Positions 52,579 through 63,633 of a stretch of DNA of 64,000 nucleotides are shown piece by piece. The number at the start of each line of letters is the position of its first letter. Positions within the stretch are counted from its first letter, which is position 1. A program made the position numbers and the translations under genes. The stretch is from Cyanodermella asteris (lineage: Eukaryota > Ascomycota > Lecanoromycetes > Ostropales > Stictidaceae), in assembly GCA_900618795.1 (NCBI GenBank), contig UYJD01000018.1, positions 62,001 through 126,000 on the forward strand. The letters are read 5' to 3'. The notes below the pieces were generated by a model. It saw nothing but the letters and a program-made list of their open reading frames with translations, was not told where the DNA came from and made no database searches.

Positions 52579-54277
52579 CTAGCTTGGCAATTTTCGTAGA
52601 ACTAGCTCGTAATCAGAAGTTTGCGCTGTCAGATACTCTGTGAGTTTAGGAAACCGGCTGGTGTCTGGAATGTACTGCACAGGCATCTTGCCGTCGTGAT
52701 CAAGTGCATGAGGGTCGGCTCCAGCTTTCAGTAAGGCTCTCACCGGCTCCAACCCTTGCTCTGTATAGTGGAATCTCGGTTCGGAGGCGGCTATGTGGAG
52801 TGCTGTTCTACCCCTTTCGTCACGAGAGTTGACGTCTGCGCCTGCCTCGAGGAGCAAACATAAGGTTTCTTCCACGTTTGACTCATCACGACTCCCCCAG
52901 GACGATAGCCCATTCTCTAGGAAAATTGTCGAAAGTGGGGTCAGGCCTTGGGCATTCCTGGCATGGACATCAGCACCCAATCGAAGAAGATAGCGAACAA
53001 TCTCTGCTCGACGACCGGCGGCTGCGCTGTGTACTGCAGTTCGTCAGCTTTCGAAACCTAGCAGCGACGATATACATACACGCGGTAAGACCGTCATGGT
53101 AACGACCATTCCGCCAGCGCTTTGCTGAAAGCACCTGGTGAATATTTGCACCATGATTGAGCAGCCATTCAACTAGCACAAGGTCGTGACTGGAATAGCA
53201 CGCAACCATGAGAGCGGTTTTGCCATAGTCGTCTGTGCTATTAATATCCACGCCTTTCCGCACGAGATATTTCACCATGACAAAGTCAGAGCACCGGGTG
53301 GCAATGACAAGCTGACGCGGAGGTTCAGGTCCGGTCCAGAAGTCGTCAAATCTGCTCAAGACACGTTCGATTATTTGCAGCCGTCGCTCTTCACTGAACT
53401 CATTCGTGTCAAAAGGATTAAATATGCTCGGCACCTCACCATCTCCGACGCCGTTTGCAAGGATCAAATCGAGTAACTCGTCTCCGCCATCGACCCTTAC
53501 GTAGTTGTGAAGAGTCTCATTGCAGCGTAATCCGCGATCGGTAAAGATTCGAACGACCTCGGGCCGACGCGTTAAGACGGCCGTTTCCACCAGATGACCA
53601 GCGAAGGGCGTGTCAAGGGAGAAATCGAGACCATGATCCAAGAGCCATAGTATGATCTGCTCAATGTGACATGCCGATGCAGCATCTGGATCACTACTGC
53701 CCAGCTGCAACGACCTGGCTAGCAGATCATGAGCAAAGTTCTGACCGAACGTATCCTCGTCGATGGTGTAGCCTGCACTCGCACCAGCCTCGAGCAGCAC
53801 TTTGACAATGTCAGGGCGACAGACTAGGACAGCTTCTGAGAGCGGAGTAAATGGAACCAAGCCATAACATGCGAGAGCAACACAATCGACCGTTGCGCCA
53901 TGATCCAGGAGAAGCTGCAAGACTTCGATTTGGTCGCATTTGGCTGCAAGATGCAGGAGTGTGATATAGCTCGCACCTTCCTCATCGTGCTGCGCCCGGT
54001 AGTTGTTGACAGATTCTGGATAGGGCGGCTGGCCGTCGGGACCGTGTATCAGCTCTATCTCCCAGGCTATCGAGAACAAGGCTTCAACGTCGAATCCGGT
54101 TTCGAAGAGATACCTGAGACCCTCAACATCGCCACCGGCCACAAATCGTATCGCCTTTGCCCATCTCACGTCACCCGGCTCGACGAAGGTGAAAGCTGGG
54201 TTGGGCTTACGATCATCAACTTTCCGGTGCAACTCGGTTTCGAGCAAGAAGGTCGTTTGGTATTCGAGTATGTGCAT
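52579..54277 (-). CDS. Ankyrin-repeat protein
   Basis: Exons (minus) 54277-53080 and 53033-52579 give 550 residues. The 46-nt intron (GTATGT...CTGCAG) joins GLTA to LHSAAAGRRAEIVRYLLRLG, restoring a perfect ankyrin repeat across the junction. Ankyrin units with the 'TPLHLAA..G..E.V..LL..GA.' pattern recur at about residues 110-145 (ITLLHLAAKCDQIEVLQLLL), 150-185, 335-380 (YGKTALMVACYSSHDLVLVE), 385-425, 425-465 and 470-515 (RGRTALHIAASE). The spacing between is looser and some units are degenerate. There is no N-terminal NACHT or kinase domain and no signal peptide. It probably acts as an intracellular protein-interaction scaffold. Partner unknown. Confidence 0.87.
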
Positions 54278-55410
54278 TCTGTATCCGAGCACACCTTCTA
54301 TACCGAACCAGACGCGTGTACATCAGACGAATGCAAAGTATTGTGTGCCTGCGAGAGTCATTGAAGTGAAAGTACCTACCTACCTAGTACTTATGAAGTA
54401 GAAGCAAAAGTGACGTGTGGGACAAGGGCGGTTGGGCAGTGCGAGTGCGGCTGAACGCAGGCAGAGACGCCAGTCAAACGTTATTTCATGACATTGACGG
54501 GGCCAGATTTCAGCCGCGCAGACAATCTCGATGGCACATTGTTATGGCACGATGAACGACAGCAAAGTCGGCATCAGAAACGTTTCGAAGCACGCTGTCT
54601 GTGGTAAATGGCTTCTCTTCTCTTCTCCAGCAAGACAAAGACCATCAGCTGAATGCAACATGACGTTATGACGGCCAGGCGACCATGCACATCGAAGCCA
54701 TGCTCGTACGCCTCGGCCGATTTAAAGTGAAGGCTTATCTTGGAGAATCCGGGGAACAGATGAGTTGAGGTTCACATTCGGACCGCTCCTCCACCATGAG
54801 AAGTTCGACGACTCCAGAAGCGGGAGCAGCTTGCGAACCGTGGGAGGAACCGGACGTCGGGAATTTGTCAGCGGGGTTCACTGTCGTTACACGCGGGGTT
54901 TTCTGCCCTGCGAATGATGATGATTCTTGCGTTTCGGAATCAACCAGAATCGGCGGTTGATGGTTGCGCGACGCCTTGAATTCGGTATCAGTCAGCAGCT
55001 GGTTGCTAATCGAGCACGACGACACTCATATATCCGACTCGCTTTCTTGCACATTCCTACCTGCAACGAGCTCACGGCAATAGGCTTCTTTGTCAGAAAA
55101 ACAAAAAAGATAAATCCTGCCGACTTTTTGTTATTTTGTGAAGCCGGCGAGCACGCCATCGCGCTGCTGACCCGAAGGTTGGAATTGCGCCATTCAGCGT
55201 CGCGAGTGCGTGTCATCCATGACCTTTGAGATCGCTCTGCCTCTTACACAAAGACATTCCTGACCGATATCTTAATAGTTAATAGGCCCATTCCTGCACT
55301 CCGCGTGACACGAGCCCCAGTCTGTCCGACCTCCCAAAACCGCTAGTCCGCCCAATAAGTCGACCTCCAACCACCCATCGCCACTCCCCCATCCCGCCGC
55401 TACGATCGAA
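54278..55410. other. Divergent promoter region, ankyrin and cystathionine lyase
   Basis: About 1.1 kb between divergent genes. A CTAC-type tetramer run lies at about 54373-54386. Short frames of up to about 100 codons overlap each other. No further feature was seen. Confidence 0.4.
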
Positions 55411-56724
55411 ATGGCGCCGGGTCCCACCACCAACGGCAGCGCACTCAAGGACATTGTGGCAGTCGAGACGCCTCCTCGTGCTCCATCGCCTGTCCATGGA
55501 TTCGGAACCCTGGCCGTGCATGCCGGCAGTCCCAAGGACCCGCATACCGGAGCCGTCATCGAGCCCATCTCCTTGTCTACCACCTTCGCCCAATCCGGCG
55601 TAGGCAAGCCGGTCGGCGAATACGAGTACACGCGCAGTGCGAACCCGAACAGAACGAACTTTGAGACCGCCGTTGCGGCCCTCGAGAAATCAAAGTATGC
55701 TCTCGCCTTCGCCTCGGGGTCGACCACCACGGCCATGATCCTGCAGTCCCTGGCCGTGGGCAGCCACGTCGTTTCCATCAGCGACGTCTACGGCGGAACT
55801 CATCGATACTTTACGCGTGTCGCCAGCACACACAATGTCAAGGTCACCTTCACGCCCGCCATTGAAGCCGACGTTGCCAGCTTGATCACCCCCGAGACCA
55901 AACTCATCTGGATCGAAACCCCCAGCAACCCGACTCTCGGGCTCGTAGACATCAGAGCCGTCGCCACCGAAGCGCATCGCCACGGCGTCAAGGTCGTCGT
56001 CGACAACACGTTCCTGAGCCCCTACATCCAGAACCCGCTCGACCACGGCGCCGACATTGTCGTGCACAGCGTGACAAAGTACATCAACGGTCACAGCGAC
56101 GTACTCATGGGCGTGGCCGCCTACAACGACGAAGCCGTCCACCAGAAGCTCTCTTTCATCCAGAACGCCGTCGGAGGCGTCCCCTCGGCGTTCGACTGCT
56201 GGCTCGCGCATCGCGGTCTCAAGACCCTGCATCTACGCGCCAAAGCCGTGACTGAAGGTGCCAGCGCCGTCGGAGAGGCTCTCGAAGCCAGCAAGCACGT
56301 CGTCGCCGTCAACTATCCTGGTCTGGACAGCCACCGACACCGCAAAATTGCCATCAAGCAGCACCGCAACGGCATGGGCGGTGGCATGCTGAGCTTCCGC
56401 GTGCGCGGTGGCCGCGAGGCTGCCGAGCGCTTCTGCCAGGCGACCAAGATCTTCACGCTGGCGGAGTCTTTGGGTGGGATTGAGAGTTTGTGCGAGGTGC
56501 CCAGCGCCATGACTCATGCCGGTATCCCGCGCGAGGAGCGCGAGCGAGTTGGTGTTTACGACGACTTGATCCGATTGAGTTGCGGTGTTGAGGAGCCCGA
56601 GGATCTCGTTAGGGATGTGTTGCAGGCGTTGGACAAGGCGACTGTCGGGTTGGAAGAGGACTTTATTGGGAGTGGCATCAAGCACGAAATTCACATCCCG
56701 AACGGAAGCAACGGATCGGCATGA
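55411..56724 (+). CDS. cys3: Cystathionine gamma-lyase (PLP-dependent)
   Basis: A single exon of 437 residues from the ATG at 55411. After a short leader comes GFGTLAVHAGSPKDPHTGAV, the standard Cys/Met-metabolism start. YEYTRSANPNRTNFE holds the phosphate-binding Tyr/Arg, ALAFASGSTTT and WIETPSNPTLGLVD follow, Asp198 sits in VVVDNTFLSPY, and the PLP lysine is Lys223 in HSVTKYINGHSDVLMG. The NP.....L.D and LAESLGGIESL segments fit gamma-lyase rather than cystathionine beta-lyase, and the length matches yeast Cys3 with about 40 extra residues. It cleaves cystathionine to cysteine, ammonia and 2-oxobutyrate in the reverse transsulfuration path and can also release hydrogen sulfide. Cytosolic. 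Third positions are strongly C-biased, as in well-expressed genes. Confidence 0.93.
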   Translation: MAPGPTTNGSALKDIVAVETPPRAPSPVHGFGTLAVHAGSPKDPHTGAVIEPISLSTTFAQSGVGKPVGEYEYTRSANPNRTNFETAVAALEKSKYALAFASGSTTTAMILQSLAVGSHVVSISDVYGGTHRYFTRVASTHNVKVTFTPAIEADVASLITPETKLIWIETPSNPTLGLVDIRAVATEAHRHGVKVVVDNTFLSPYIQNPLDHGADIVVHSVTKYINGHSDVLMGVAAYNDEAVHQKLSFIQNAVGGVPSAFDCWLAHRGLKTLHLRAKAVTEGASAVGEALEASKHVVAVNYPGLDSHRHRKIAIKQHRNGMGGGMLSFRVRGGREAAERFCQATKIFTLAESLGGIESLCEVPSAMTHAGIPREERERVGVYDDLIRLSCGVEEPEDLVRDVLQALDKATVGLEEDFIGSGIKHEIHIPNGSNGSA

Positions 56725-56983
56725 GGGATTATTTGGGTGGTGAGAAACTGACCCACACACTGCGATTACGTATCTCGGTCCGCGTGTGAGACTTAAGAAA
56801 ACTTGGATGGACCGGTCGATTGGAACCTGACCAAAAGCACGCTTTCGGCACTTTCGTCGCATGAATAGAGATGTCCGCTTTGCCCAGAAGTGGCTCTGCA
56901 CTTTCAGAATACATCTACCATATGATACATCGCAAATGAGGCTTGGATATTTGTACATTTCAGATCTGACCTTCGTGCCTGAA

Positions 56984-57602
56984 TCAAGCCCACCCATGCC
57001 ACACACACGCCAAAAAGCACAAGAACGCCGGTACATCCGTAGTAAACGTCCTGACCGCATGCACCCACAACCAGCGTCTCTGCATCTCCCTCGCCTCTTC
57101 CGGTCGCTCCACCATCCTCTCCACAGTCTTGGCAATCTAACACCAGTCAGCCGTCCCAAACCTCATCCCGACAAACAGAACCCAAAAAAAAAATTAAAAA
57201 AATGAGTAGCAAGCTTCAATCTGACACGAATCAAATCACAAAAGAAAAACCCTCACTCACCGTATAAGCGTACCCGAAATGCGCCCCCGCAAAAACCGCT
57301 CCCCACCCCACATACTTCCTCAGCAACCCACCGCGTTCCGCACCAGCCCAAATATACCCTGCCAGTCCAGCGGTCCCGCCGTACAGCGTGATCACGGACG
57401 CCAGAGCGGAAGGGAGGGACGTGGACCAAAAAGCGGCAATCGCACGGTTGGGGATCTGCGCTTCGGCGGTGCGGTCGGTGAAGACGGAGAAGTACAGGGC
57501 TTCGAAGAGGTCGAAGGCGAGGATCCCGGAGGAGGTCAGCAAGGGGAGGAGGGCGGGGCCGCTGGGGGTGGAGTGCAGGATGCCGGCGAAGGAGGTGGAC
57601 AT
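56984..57602 (-). CDS. Small four-helix membrane protein, unknown
   Basis: Exons (minus) 57602-57261 and 57136-56984 give 164 residues. The 124-nt intron has GTGAGT and TTAG borders and an internal poly-T tract. Hydrophobic segments lie at about residues 13-35 (ALLPLLTSSGILAFDLFEAL), 52-80 (AAFWSTSLPSALASVITLYG plus following), 95-115 (VGWGAVFAGAHFGYAYT) and 145-163 (FTTDVPAFLCFLACVWHGW). A basic amphipathic stretch (VERMVERPEEAREMQRRWLW) lies between the last two. No family was recognised with confidence; the arrangement recalls small integral membrane proteins such as the DUF1772 type, which is a weak guess. It shares a divergent promoter with RanGAP. Confidence 0.75.
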
Positions 57603-58114
57603 TTTTGGATGTGGACGATTGATGGCCGGTTTGGGTAGTAGAGGGGAACCCGAGTCTTGGAGTCAATTTTACGGATCGAAGGTTATGGGGTGTGGGCTTT
57701 GGGAAGGGAATGAGGTGGTGTGAGCATGGCTGTGTGAGAAGACAAGTTTGAGTTTGGGAATAGGTAGGCACCGAAATTAGTCTGTCAGCGGGACGAATGC
57801 CGTGTGTGTCAGCATCCGAGTCCTCCAAAGCTGAAGGCACTGCAGGAGCGATTCTTTAGAGTCCATCTTCGACGATAGTGCCGAGCAGTATGGGTCTTTA
57901 GGCAGGTCACGCTTGGTCTAAAATACTGTACGTGAGTGACTCTGGAAGTGAAGTGCTGTACCTGGCCGGAGCTCCTCGCCGTCCGAAGCGAAACTAAACA
58001 TTGGCGGGGCCATTACCACGAAATAGTTCCTCATCTGTCAACTCCTGCACACAATCCGCTCATACCCCTGCATAGCCAAGCCACCTTTACCTGAATCTCT
58101 TGTCACTGCTCATC
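57603..58114. promoter_or_regulatory. Divergent promoter, membrane protein and RanGAP
   Basis: About 510 bp between divergent start codons. No TATA box or named site was identified. C/T-rich sequence precedes the RanGAP start. Confidence 0.4.
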
Positions 58115-59356
58115 ATGGCAAAGACTTTCGACATCTCCAACAAAGCTCTCAAGCTCGACTCCGCCGCCGACATAACCCCCCATCTCGAGCCCCTCACCAG
58201 CTCAACCACCTACACCGCAATCCACTTCAACGGCAACACAATCGGCGTCCCCGCAGCAGAGTACTTTGCCACCATCCTCGCCACACAGACCGAGCTGGAG
58301 TACGTCAATTTCGCCGACATCTTTACGTCGCGACTGCTCTCCGAGATCCCGCAAGCCCTCGATGCACTACTCGGCGCGCTGTTGAAGCTGCCGAAGCTGC
58401 ACACGGTGGACTTGAGCGACAATGCGTTTGGGCTGAATACCGTTGAGCCGTTGGTCAAGTTCCTCAAGGCACACGTGCCGTTGCAGCATTTGGTGTTGAA
58501 TAACAATGGAATGGGCCCGATCGCGGGGGCGCAGATTGCGGATGCGTTGACGGAGCTAGCAGGTCGGAAGAGCGAGGCGAGGAAGGCGGGTAAAGAGGTT
58601 CCCGAGCTGGAGAGCATTGTTTGTGGACGCAACAGGTTGGAAGCTGGCAGTATGGCAGCGTGGGCGAAAGCATACACGGCCCTCGGTACGGTCAAGAGCG
58701 TGAAGATGACCCAGAACGGTATCCGACAAGAAGGCATCAACGTCTTGTTGCGCGAGGGTCTGGCGAACTGCAAGGGGTTGGAGGTGGTGGATTTGCAGGA
58801 TAACACTTTTACGGTCATCGGAGGCAAGGCGTTGGCGGATGTGGTTCATCAGTGGCCGCAGATCAGGGAGATTGGAACCAGCGATTGCCTTGTTAGTGCC
58901 AGGGGATTCGCGGCTGTGGTCAAGGCGCTGAGTGAGGGTAAGAATACCAAGCTGCAGACGATCAGGGCGCAGTATAATGAGATTGATGGCAAATCTTTGA
59001 CGCTGCTGGTGGCAGCGTTGGAGAAGGATGGTTTGCCTGAGTTGAGGCGTCTGGAGATTAATGGGAACAAGTTTGAGGAGGATGATGAGAGGACGGAGAA
59101 GTTGAAGAGTATTTTGGATGAAAGACGAGATGCTGCTGGCGTGGACGAAGATGACGAGACGTGGGGTCTGGATGAGCTGGATGATTTGGAGGACGTCAGT
59201 GATGAAGAAGAAGACGAGGATGAGGATGAGACGGAGGAGAAGGCCGAGAAGACTGTCTCGGACGCTCAACAGGCGGAGTCCTCGAATGTCGCAGAGAGGA
59301 AAGACGTTGATGTTGATGATCTGGCGGCTGCGATGGAGAAGAAGCTCGGCATGTAA
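58115..59356 (+). CDS. rna1: Ran GTPase-activating protein 1 (RanGAP)
   Basis: The ATG at 58115 (MAKTFDISNKALKLDSAADI) gives 413 residues without introns. Residues 20-340 are a curved leucine-rich repeat domain of the ribonuclease-inhibitor type, with units such as LPKLHTVDLSDNAFGLNTVE, LQHLVLNNNGMGPIAGAQIA, ESIVCGRNRLEAGSMAAWAK, VKSVKMTQNGIRQEGINVLL and LRRLEINGNKFEEDDER. The GTPase-activating Arg/Asn surface of Rna1 (GRNRLE) is present. Residues about 350-385 form a long Asp/Glu tail (DEEEDEDEDETEEK) as in yeast Rna1, followed by a short helical end. It stimulates GTP hydrolysis by Ran in the cytoplasm and sets the gradient that drives nuclear transport. There is no SUMO-modified C-terminal domain, as expected for fungi. 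Confidence 0.95.
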   Translation: MAKTFDISNKALKLDSAADITPHLEPLTSSTTYTAIHFNGNTIGVPAAEYFATILATQTELEYVNFADIFTSRLLSEIPQALDALLGALLKLPKLHTVDLSDNAFGLNTVEPLVKFLKAHVPLQHLVLNNNGMGPIAGAQIADALTELAGRKSEARKAGKEVPELESIVCGRNRLEAGSMAAWAKAYTALGTVKSVKMTQNGIRQEGINVLLREGLANCKGLEVVDLQDNTFTVIGGKALADVVHQWPQIREIGTSDCLVSARGFAAVVKALSEGKNTKLQTIRAQYNEIDGKSLTLLVAALEKDGLPELRRLEINGNKFEEDDERTEKLKSILDERRDAAGVDEDDETWGLDELDDLEDVSDEEEDEDEDETEEKAEKTVSDAQQAESSNVAERKDVDVDDLAAAMEKKLGM

Positions 59357-59960
59357 TTTGGACAACATTATACCCAACGAGTCGATTTTCCACAAGATTG
59401 GTCAAATCAGCTGTTCAAGATAGAGATGGACCAGCATGCATAAATCATACAAGGCATCAAGACATGGGATAGTTCTTGGAATTGGAACACAACTATCACG
59501 AGCATTGAGACACAATCCTTCATCTTAGGTGCATTTTAATTAGAGGATAATCATGGCCCGCCTCGAGCGCTTCCCACTCTACAATCTCGTGAAAGCACTT
59601 TTGAAATGACTTTGCAAGGTACATAGGCAAGAAACCAAGAGAGAACCCTTACTGCAATGAATCAGTTCAGACACAGACATCACTTCAGATACACCAGTCA
59701 AAGCCATGAATGACACGCACACGACAGCAACCGAACAGTCAACAGCACACCCCACCAGAAGCGTCTCTCCAGCAACTCCTTCTCCCCCATCACCTCACGC
59801 GGCCGTTCAACGCCTCGTCTCCTCGGACACGAAAAAAGTTCCCCGTCTCCATTCCAAACGTACCGTAACGGACCGTAAGGAGGTCTGCGATGATGGTCTT
59901 CACAACTCTTTCCGTGGGCCGCGCGGGCGGCGGATCGCCTACTTACTTACCAACCCATCT

Positions 59961-59994
59961 GGCAGCAGGGCAGCAGGGCAGCAGGGCAGCGGGG
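59961..59994. repeat. GGGCAGCA tandem microrepeat
   Basis: About three and a half copies of an 8-9 bp unit in intergenic DNA. Counted by eye. Confidence 0.7.
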
Positions 59995-60206
59995 GCGGAG
60001 TCGGGCATGTTCGGTGACGGGCGAGGGTACTTGGCTCCCCGAATCTCATCTCGACCCATCGCATCGTTGTTACGAGGGACGAACGAGCGAAAGAACGAAC
60101 GAATGAAAGAACGTAGGTAAGGTACGAAAACGAATGTTCACAAGCGGGTGCGGTGATATGCTCGCGTCGTTGGCTATACATGCATGCGACGCTGCCGCGC
60201 GATGAA

Positions 60207-60269
60207 AGAGTGAGACTGAGAGTGAGACTGAGAATGAGCAAGTGAGAGTGAGAGTAATAGCGAGAGCGA
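60207..60269. repeat. GTGAGA/CTGAGA purine-rich tandem microrepeat
   Basis: An imperfect array of six-base units on one strand, with drift to GCGAGA at the right end. Intergenic. Confidence 0.65.
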
Positions 60270-63236
60270 GTCCGGGTGAGCTTTGACGTCTTGGTCAACG
60301 GGTTGTTGGGGGCTGTGTTGCGACTTGCAAGGCGGAGGTGCATGAGCGGCGCGAAGCGTGATGATGATGATGGAGGAGCCATCGAGGCCGTGGATCGCAT
60401 GTCGAGAATCTGTATGATGTTATCATCGTGCATTGCTTCTTAGGATGTCTTAGTGTTGTCGGTATGATCTACGGCGGCTGATTATCGACAGCCTCATGAT
60501 CTGAAACGGGACCATCATGTTGTTTGCATGCGGCGTCAGGCAGACGGAAAGGTCGTCTCGAGAGTGCTATTGCTATATAGCTTCAACCATCCTGATTGCT
60601 TCATTGTCGTCATCTTGTGTATGTACCCGCTCGGGAAAGCCTCGAGCTGTCCCAAGCTTCCTCTTAGAACGACCCAGATCGGCCGATTCTGATGCGTAGG
60701 TCGACCACGAAGCTTCCCCTGCGCATCTTGAAACACAGATCACAGCTTCAGCTCGTAACGAAAACTGCCTTTTGGTGTCATGTTTCCATCATCGTACCTT
60801 TGAAGCCCCAACACCCGCCGCAGATCGACTCTTACCACATGGCCAGCACGCGACATGCAGTTGGGTGTAAGATATAACGACATCGTGAAGCGACTCTGGA
60901 CCGCGCAAGGCGGGTAATTGAGTCGTGGCACGGGTACGATTGAGAATACCTCCTGATACCTGCTTTGACGACTAAGATATCAATCCCTGATAGCACCTCG
61001 TGAAGTACACTATCCTCACCGTCTACAAATACCCACAGCAGTGGTCATCGAGGTAAACATGGAGGTAGCAGCATAAGTTAATGTTCCGAGACTTGCGCAA
61101 CGACCCGATTACCCGCCTTGTACGATAGAGCTCGGCATGCATGTCTGGAGAGTTCCGAGACATCAATGACGCCCATGTGCAGGATGACAAGGCTGAGGAT
61201 GGAGCCGAGAAGTTCACGCCGCCCGCTCAGGACGACGTCTTTGCGAGGATCATGCATGATGGCACCTTCGATTCTCAGCTCAGTTTGCATTGCATCGCGA
61301 TGTCTACACTGCGGTGGCGATCGAGCGAGTCAAAGATCTCAGGACGCCATGTCCCTTGCTCAGAGCTGTCGGCATGGTGTTCAGCCATCTGTGGAATGTA
61401 GTCACAATGCATGCGACGTACGCGGTTCTGATGTGCAATTACAGCATCCATTATCATGACCGATCGGAGGCAGTCAAAAACCTCCACCACCTACGATTCC
61501 CACCGTGTTAGTCTTCGCCAATGTACGCCATCAACATTCTTTACGTGGCTCAATCAGCCATCCGCAGCATCCGATGCATCTGCGTAGAGTCCCAATTGCT
61601 CAGAATCCCCCCTCCGATCTCGCTGCGTCGAATCAGTTACGTGCATCCTACCTGCTCACCTCGCATACCCGTAGTTAGCCTAGCAGACACCGAATACCCG
61701 GGCCTCACGGCTCACGGCACACGGCACCTTCGGCCGCATTATTACTCGCCATCCCGCTGTGCATCGGCCTTGCACAACTTAGCCCGGCCCACCCAAGTGA
61801 CCCCACATAAACAAGATAGACCTCAAATCACCACCATGCAGACTTGACTCATCACAACAGCACAATGCAGTGCGACCACACAGACCAGACTATCGGCCTC
61901 GAACCACCGCACCAGATGGGTGGGTTGGGCTATCGATCGTGGAACGGCAAAAAGCTGAGATGCAACCGACCCCGCATAAAGTTCACGAGGGAAATGGAAC
62001 CACACGGGTTGCGGCCCGTCCGTCTCGAGATGGATAACTATAATCGCCGTTGAGAGGATGATACTTCCGTAATTCAGCAGGAGTTCGGATCGCGATGATA
62101 ATCACTCCGTAGAATCGGTCGATCCGTGCAACTTTAGATAGAGTTTCGGCGTAATTGCGCAAATTCCTATCATACTGCACTGGATGCGGCAGCACTGAAG
62201 TGTTAGAACTGATAGAGGCAGGTAGCTCAAGGGCGTGGTTCGCGAGCAATGGCACGATGCCACGGGCACGCGACCAGCAAACCACGGCAAAGTACGTAGG
62301 TACTTAGGTAGGCAATATTACGAGACAATGACAGACAAAAAAAAAGGCAAGGAATGAGGCCATCGAGCGCATTTCGCTTTCGCACCCGCGAAGGCCTCCC
62401 CCCACCCAGGAACGATTTCGCGGGGCTACCCAGGATACCAGTATCTACTAGTATGCAGAACACAAAATCTGTTGTCCATACATTGACTAATAATCAGCTC
62501 GCCCGAGCCGCCCCCACTAGTAGATTAGGGCAAGCAATAAGCGACCTTCGAATTTACGATGCGGTGTATGTACGACAGCATCCAGCAGCCAGCAGCCGAC
62601 GGTACAGCTGGTGCAGTCGGTGCAGCCGGTGCATTTCCGGTGGAAATTACCGGGTGAGACACACATAAGAGAGACTAAGACAACGCACTCTCATGTAGTG
62701 TAGGCTGGTTAATGGAAGTTGGGCATTTGGGGCAGTTTTGTTGACTCAGACTTGCAGCGGGTTTTCGACGAATTTCTTTCGACGGGGACTATGATCGCTT
62801 CGAGTGCGGCGAGATCGACTGTTTTTCGAAAGGGGGAAAAAGAACGTAGGTTGTTGTTGTTTTTGCAAATACATGAAATTTCTCGACTGTAGAAAAAAAA
62901 TCTTGACTTTGTGTTATGCAAAAAATCGATCGCGGGTGCGGGATCTCATTTCGTTCGAGTTTCAAGTCCCTACCTACTCACTCTCCGATTTTGCGGGGTT
63001 CATGGGAGGAAGACGAAGAAGAACAAGGGTGTGGGTTACACGAAGATTTCGAGGTCGTCGAAAGAACTTGCCGGGGGCGTGGGTGGTCGGTGTTAGGGCT
63101 GCGACATTTTTCCGTGGTGGTCTAACGGGGTGGTGGACGAACGGGCGGTGGTTGAAACATAGAGTGTGAGGTCTCTCGGGTTCAGCGTCGATCACGAGGA
63201 TTTCAATGGTGGGATCATGGGGTTGCGGCAGCATGT

Positions 63237-63270
63237 AACGACTGACTGACTACGACTGACTACGACTGAC
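63237..63270. repeat. ACTGACTACG tandem repeat
   Basis: Three copies of a 10-base unit with a partial flanking ACTG. Intergenic. Confidence 0.7.
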
Positions 63271-63611
63271 CGGCCACAGCACCAGCTAGCGGGTGTGTAA
63301 GTGACCGTGGGCGGTCAAGAAGCGGTCGGAACACCGGGAACACCGGCAACGGACGGTATCGACGGGGAGCTGAGATTCACCTAGGAATCTACCTACCTAC
63401 CTGGCCCATCTTCAAGCTACGTACCGTAGTACATGTGTAGTGTATGTGTATACATTATGGTTAGAGAATCGGCCCGAGACAAAACAGATCAGGTTTTAAA
63501 TCAGGGAAAACACCATGCAATCGAGCATGCCAAACATTCCCCAGCACCAACAACCGTCACAGATCTATTGAAACGCCCAGAATTAGCACTGCGACAGTCC
63601 TCGCGATAGTA

Positions 63612-63633
63612 GCGTGCGTGCGTGCGTGCGTGC
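63612..63633. repeat. CGTG microsatellite
   Basis: About five copies of CGTG in the gene-poor right end. Confidence 0.75.

Noticed and set aside
55690-56232. 180-codon minus-strand frame within cystathionine gamma-lyase
   Set aside because: Antisense shadow produced by strong C-ending codon bias on the plus strand.
58556-59395. 279-codon minus-strand frame opposite RanGAP
   Set aside because: Antisense of a leucine-rich repeat gene; Ile/Leu/Gln periodicity mirrors the coding strand.
63237-63270. Possible CRISPR-like spaced repeat
   Set aside because: Three adjacent 10-base units with no spacers, in a eukaryotic genome; a simple tandem repeat.
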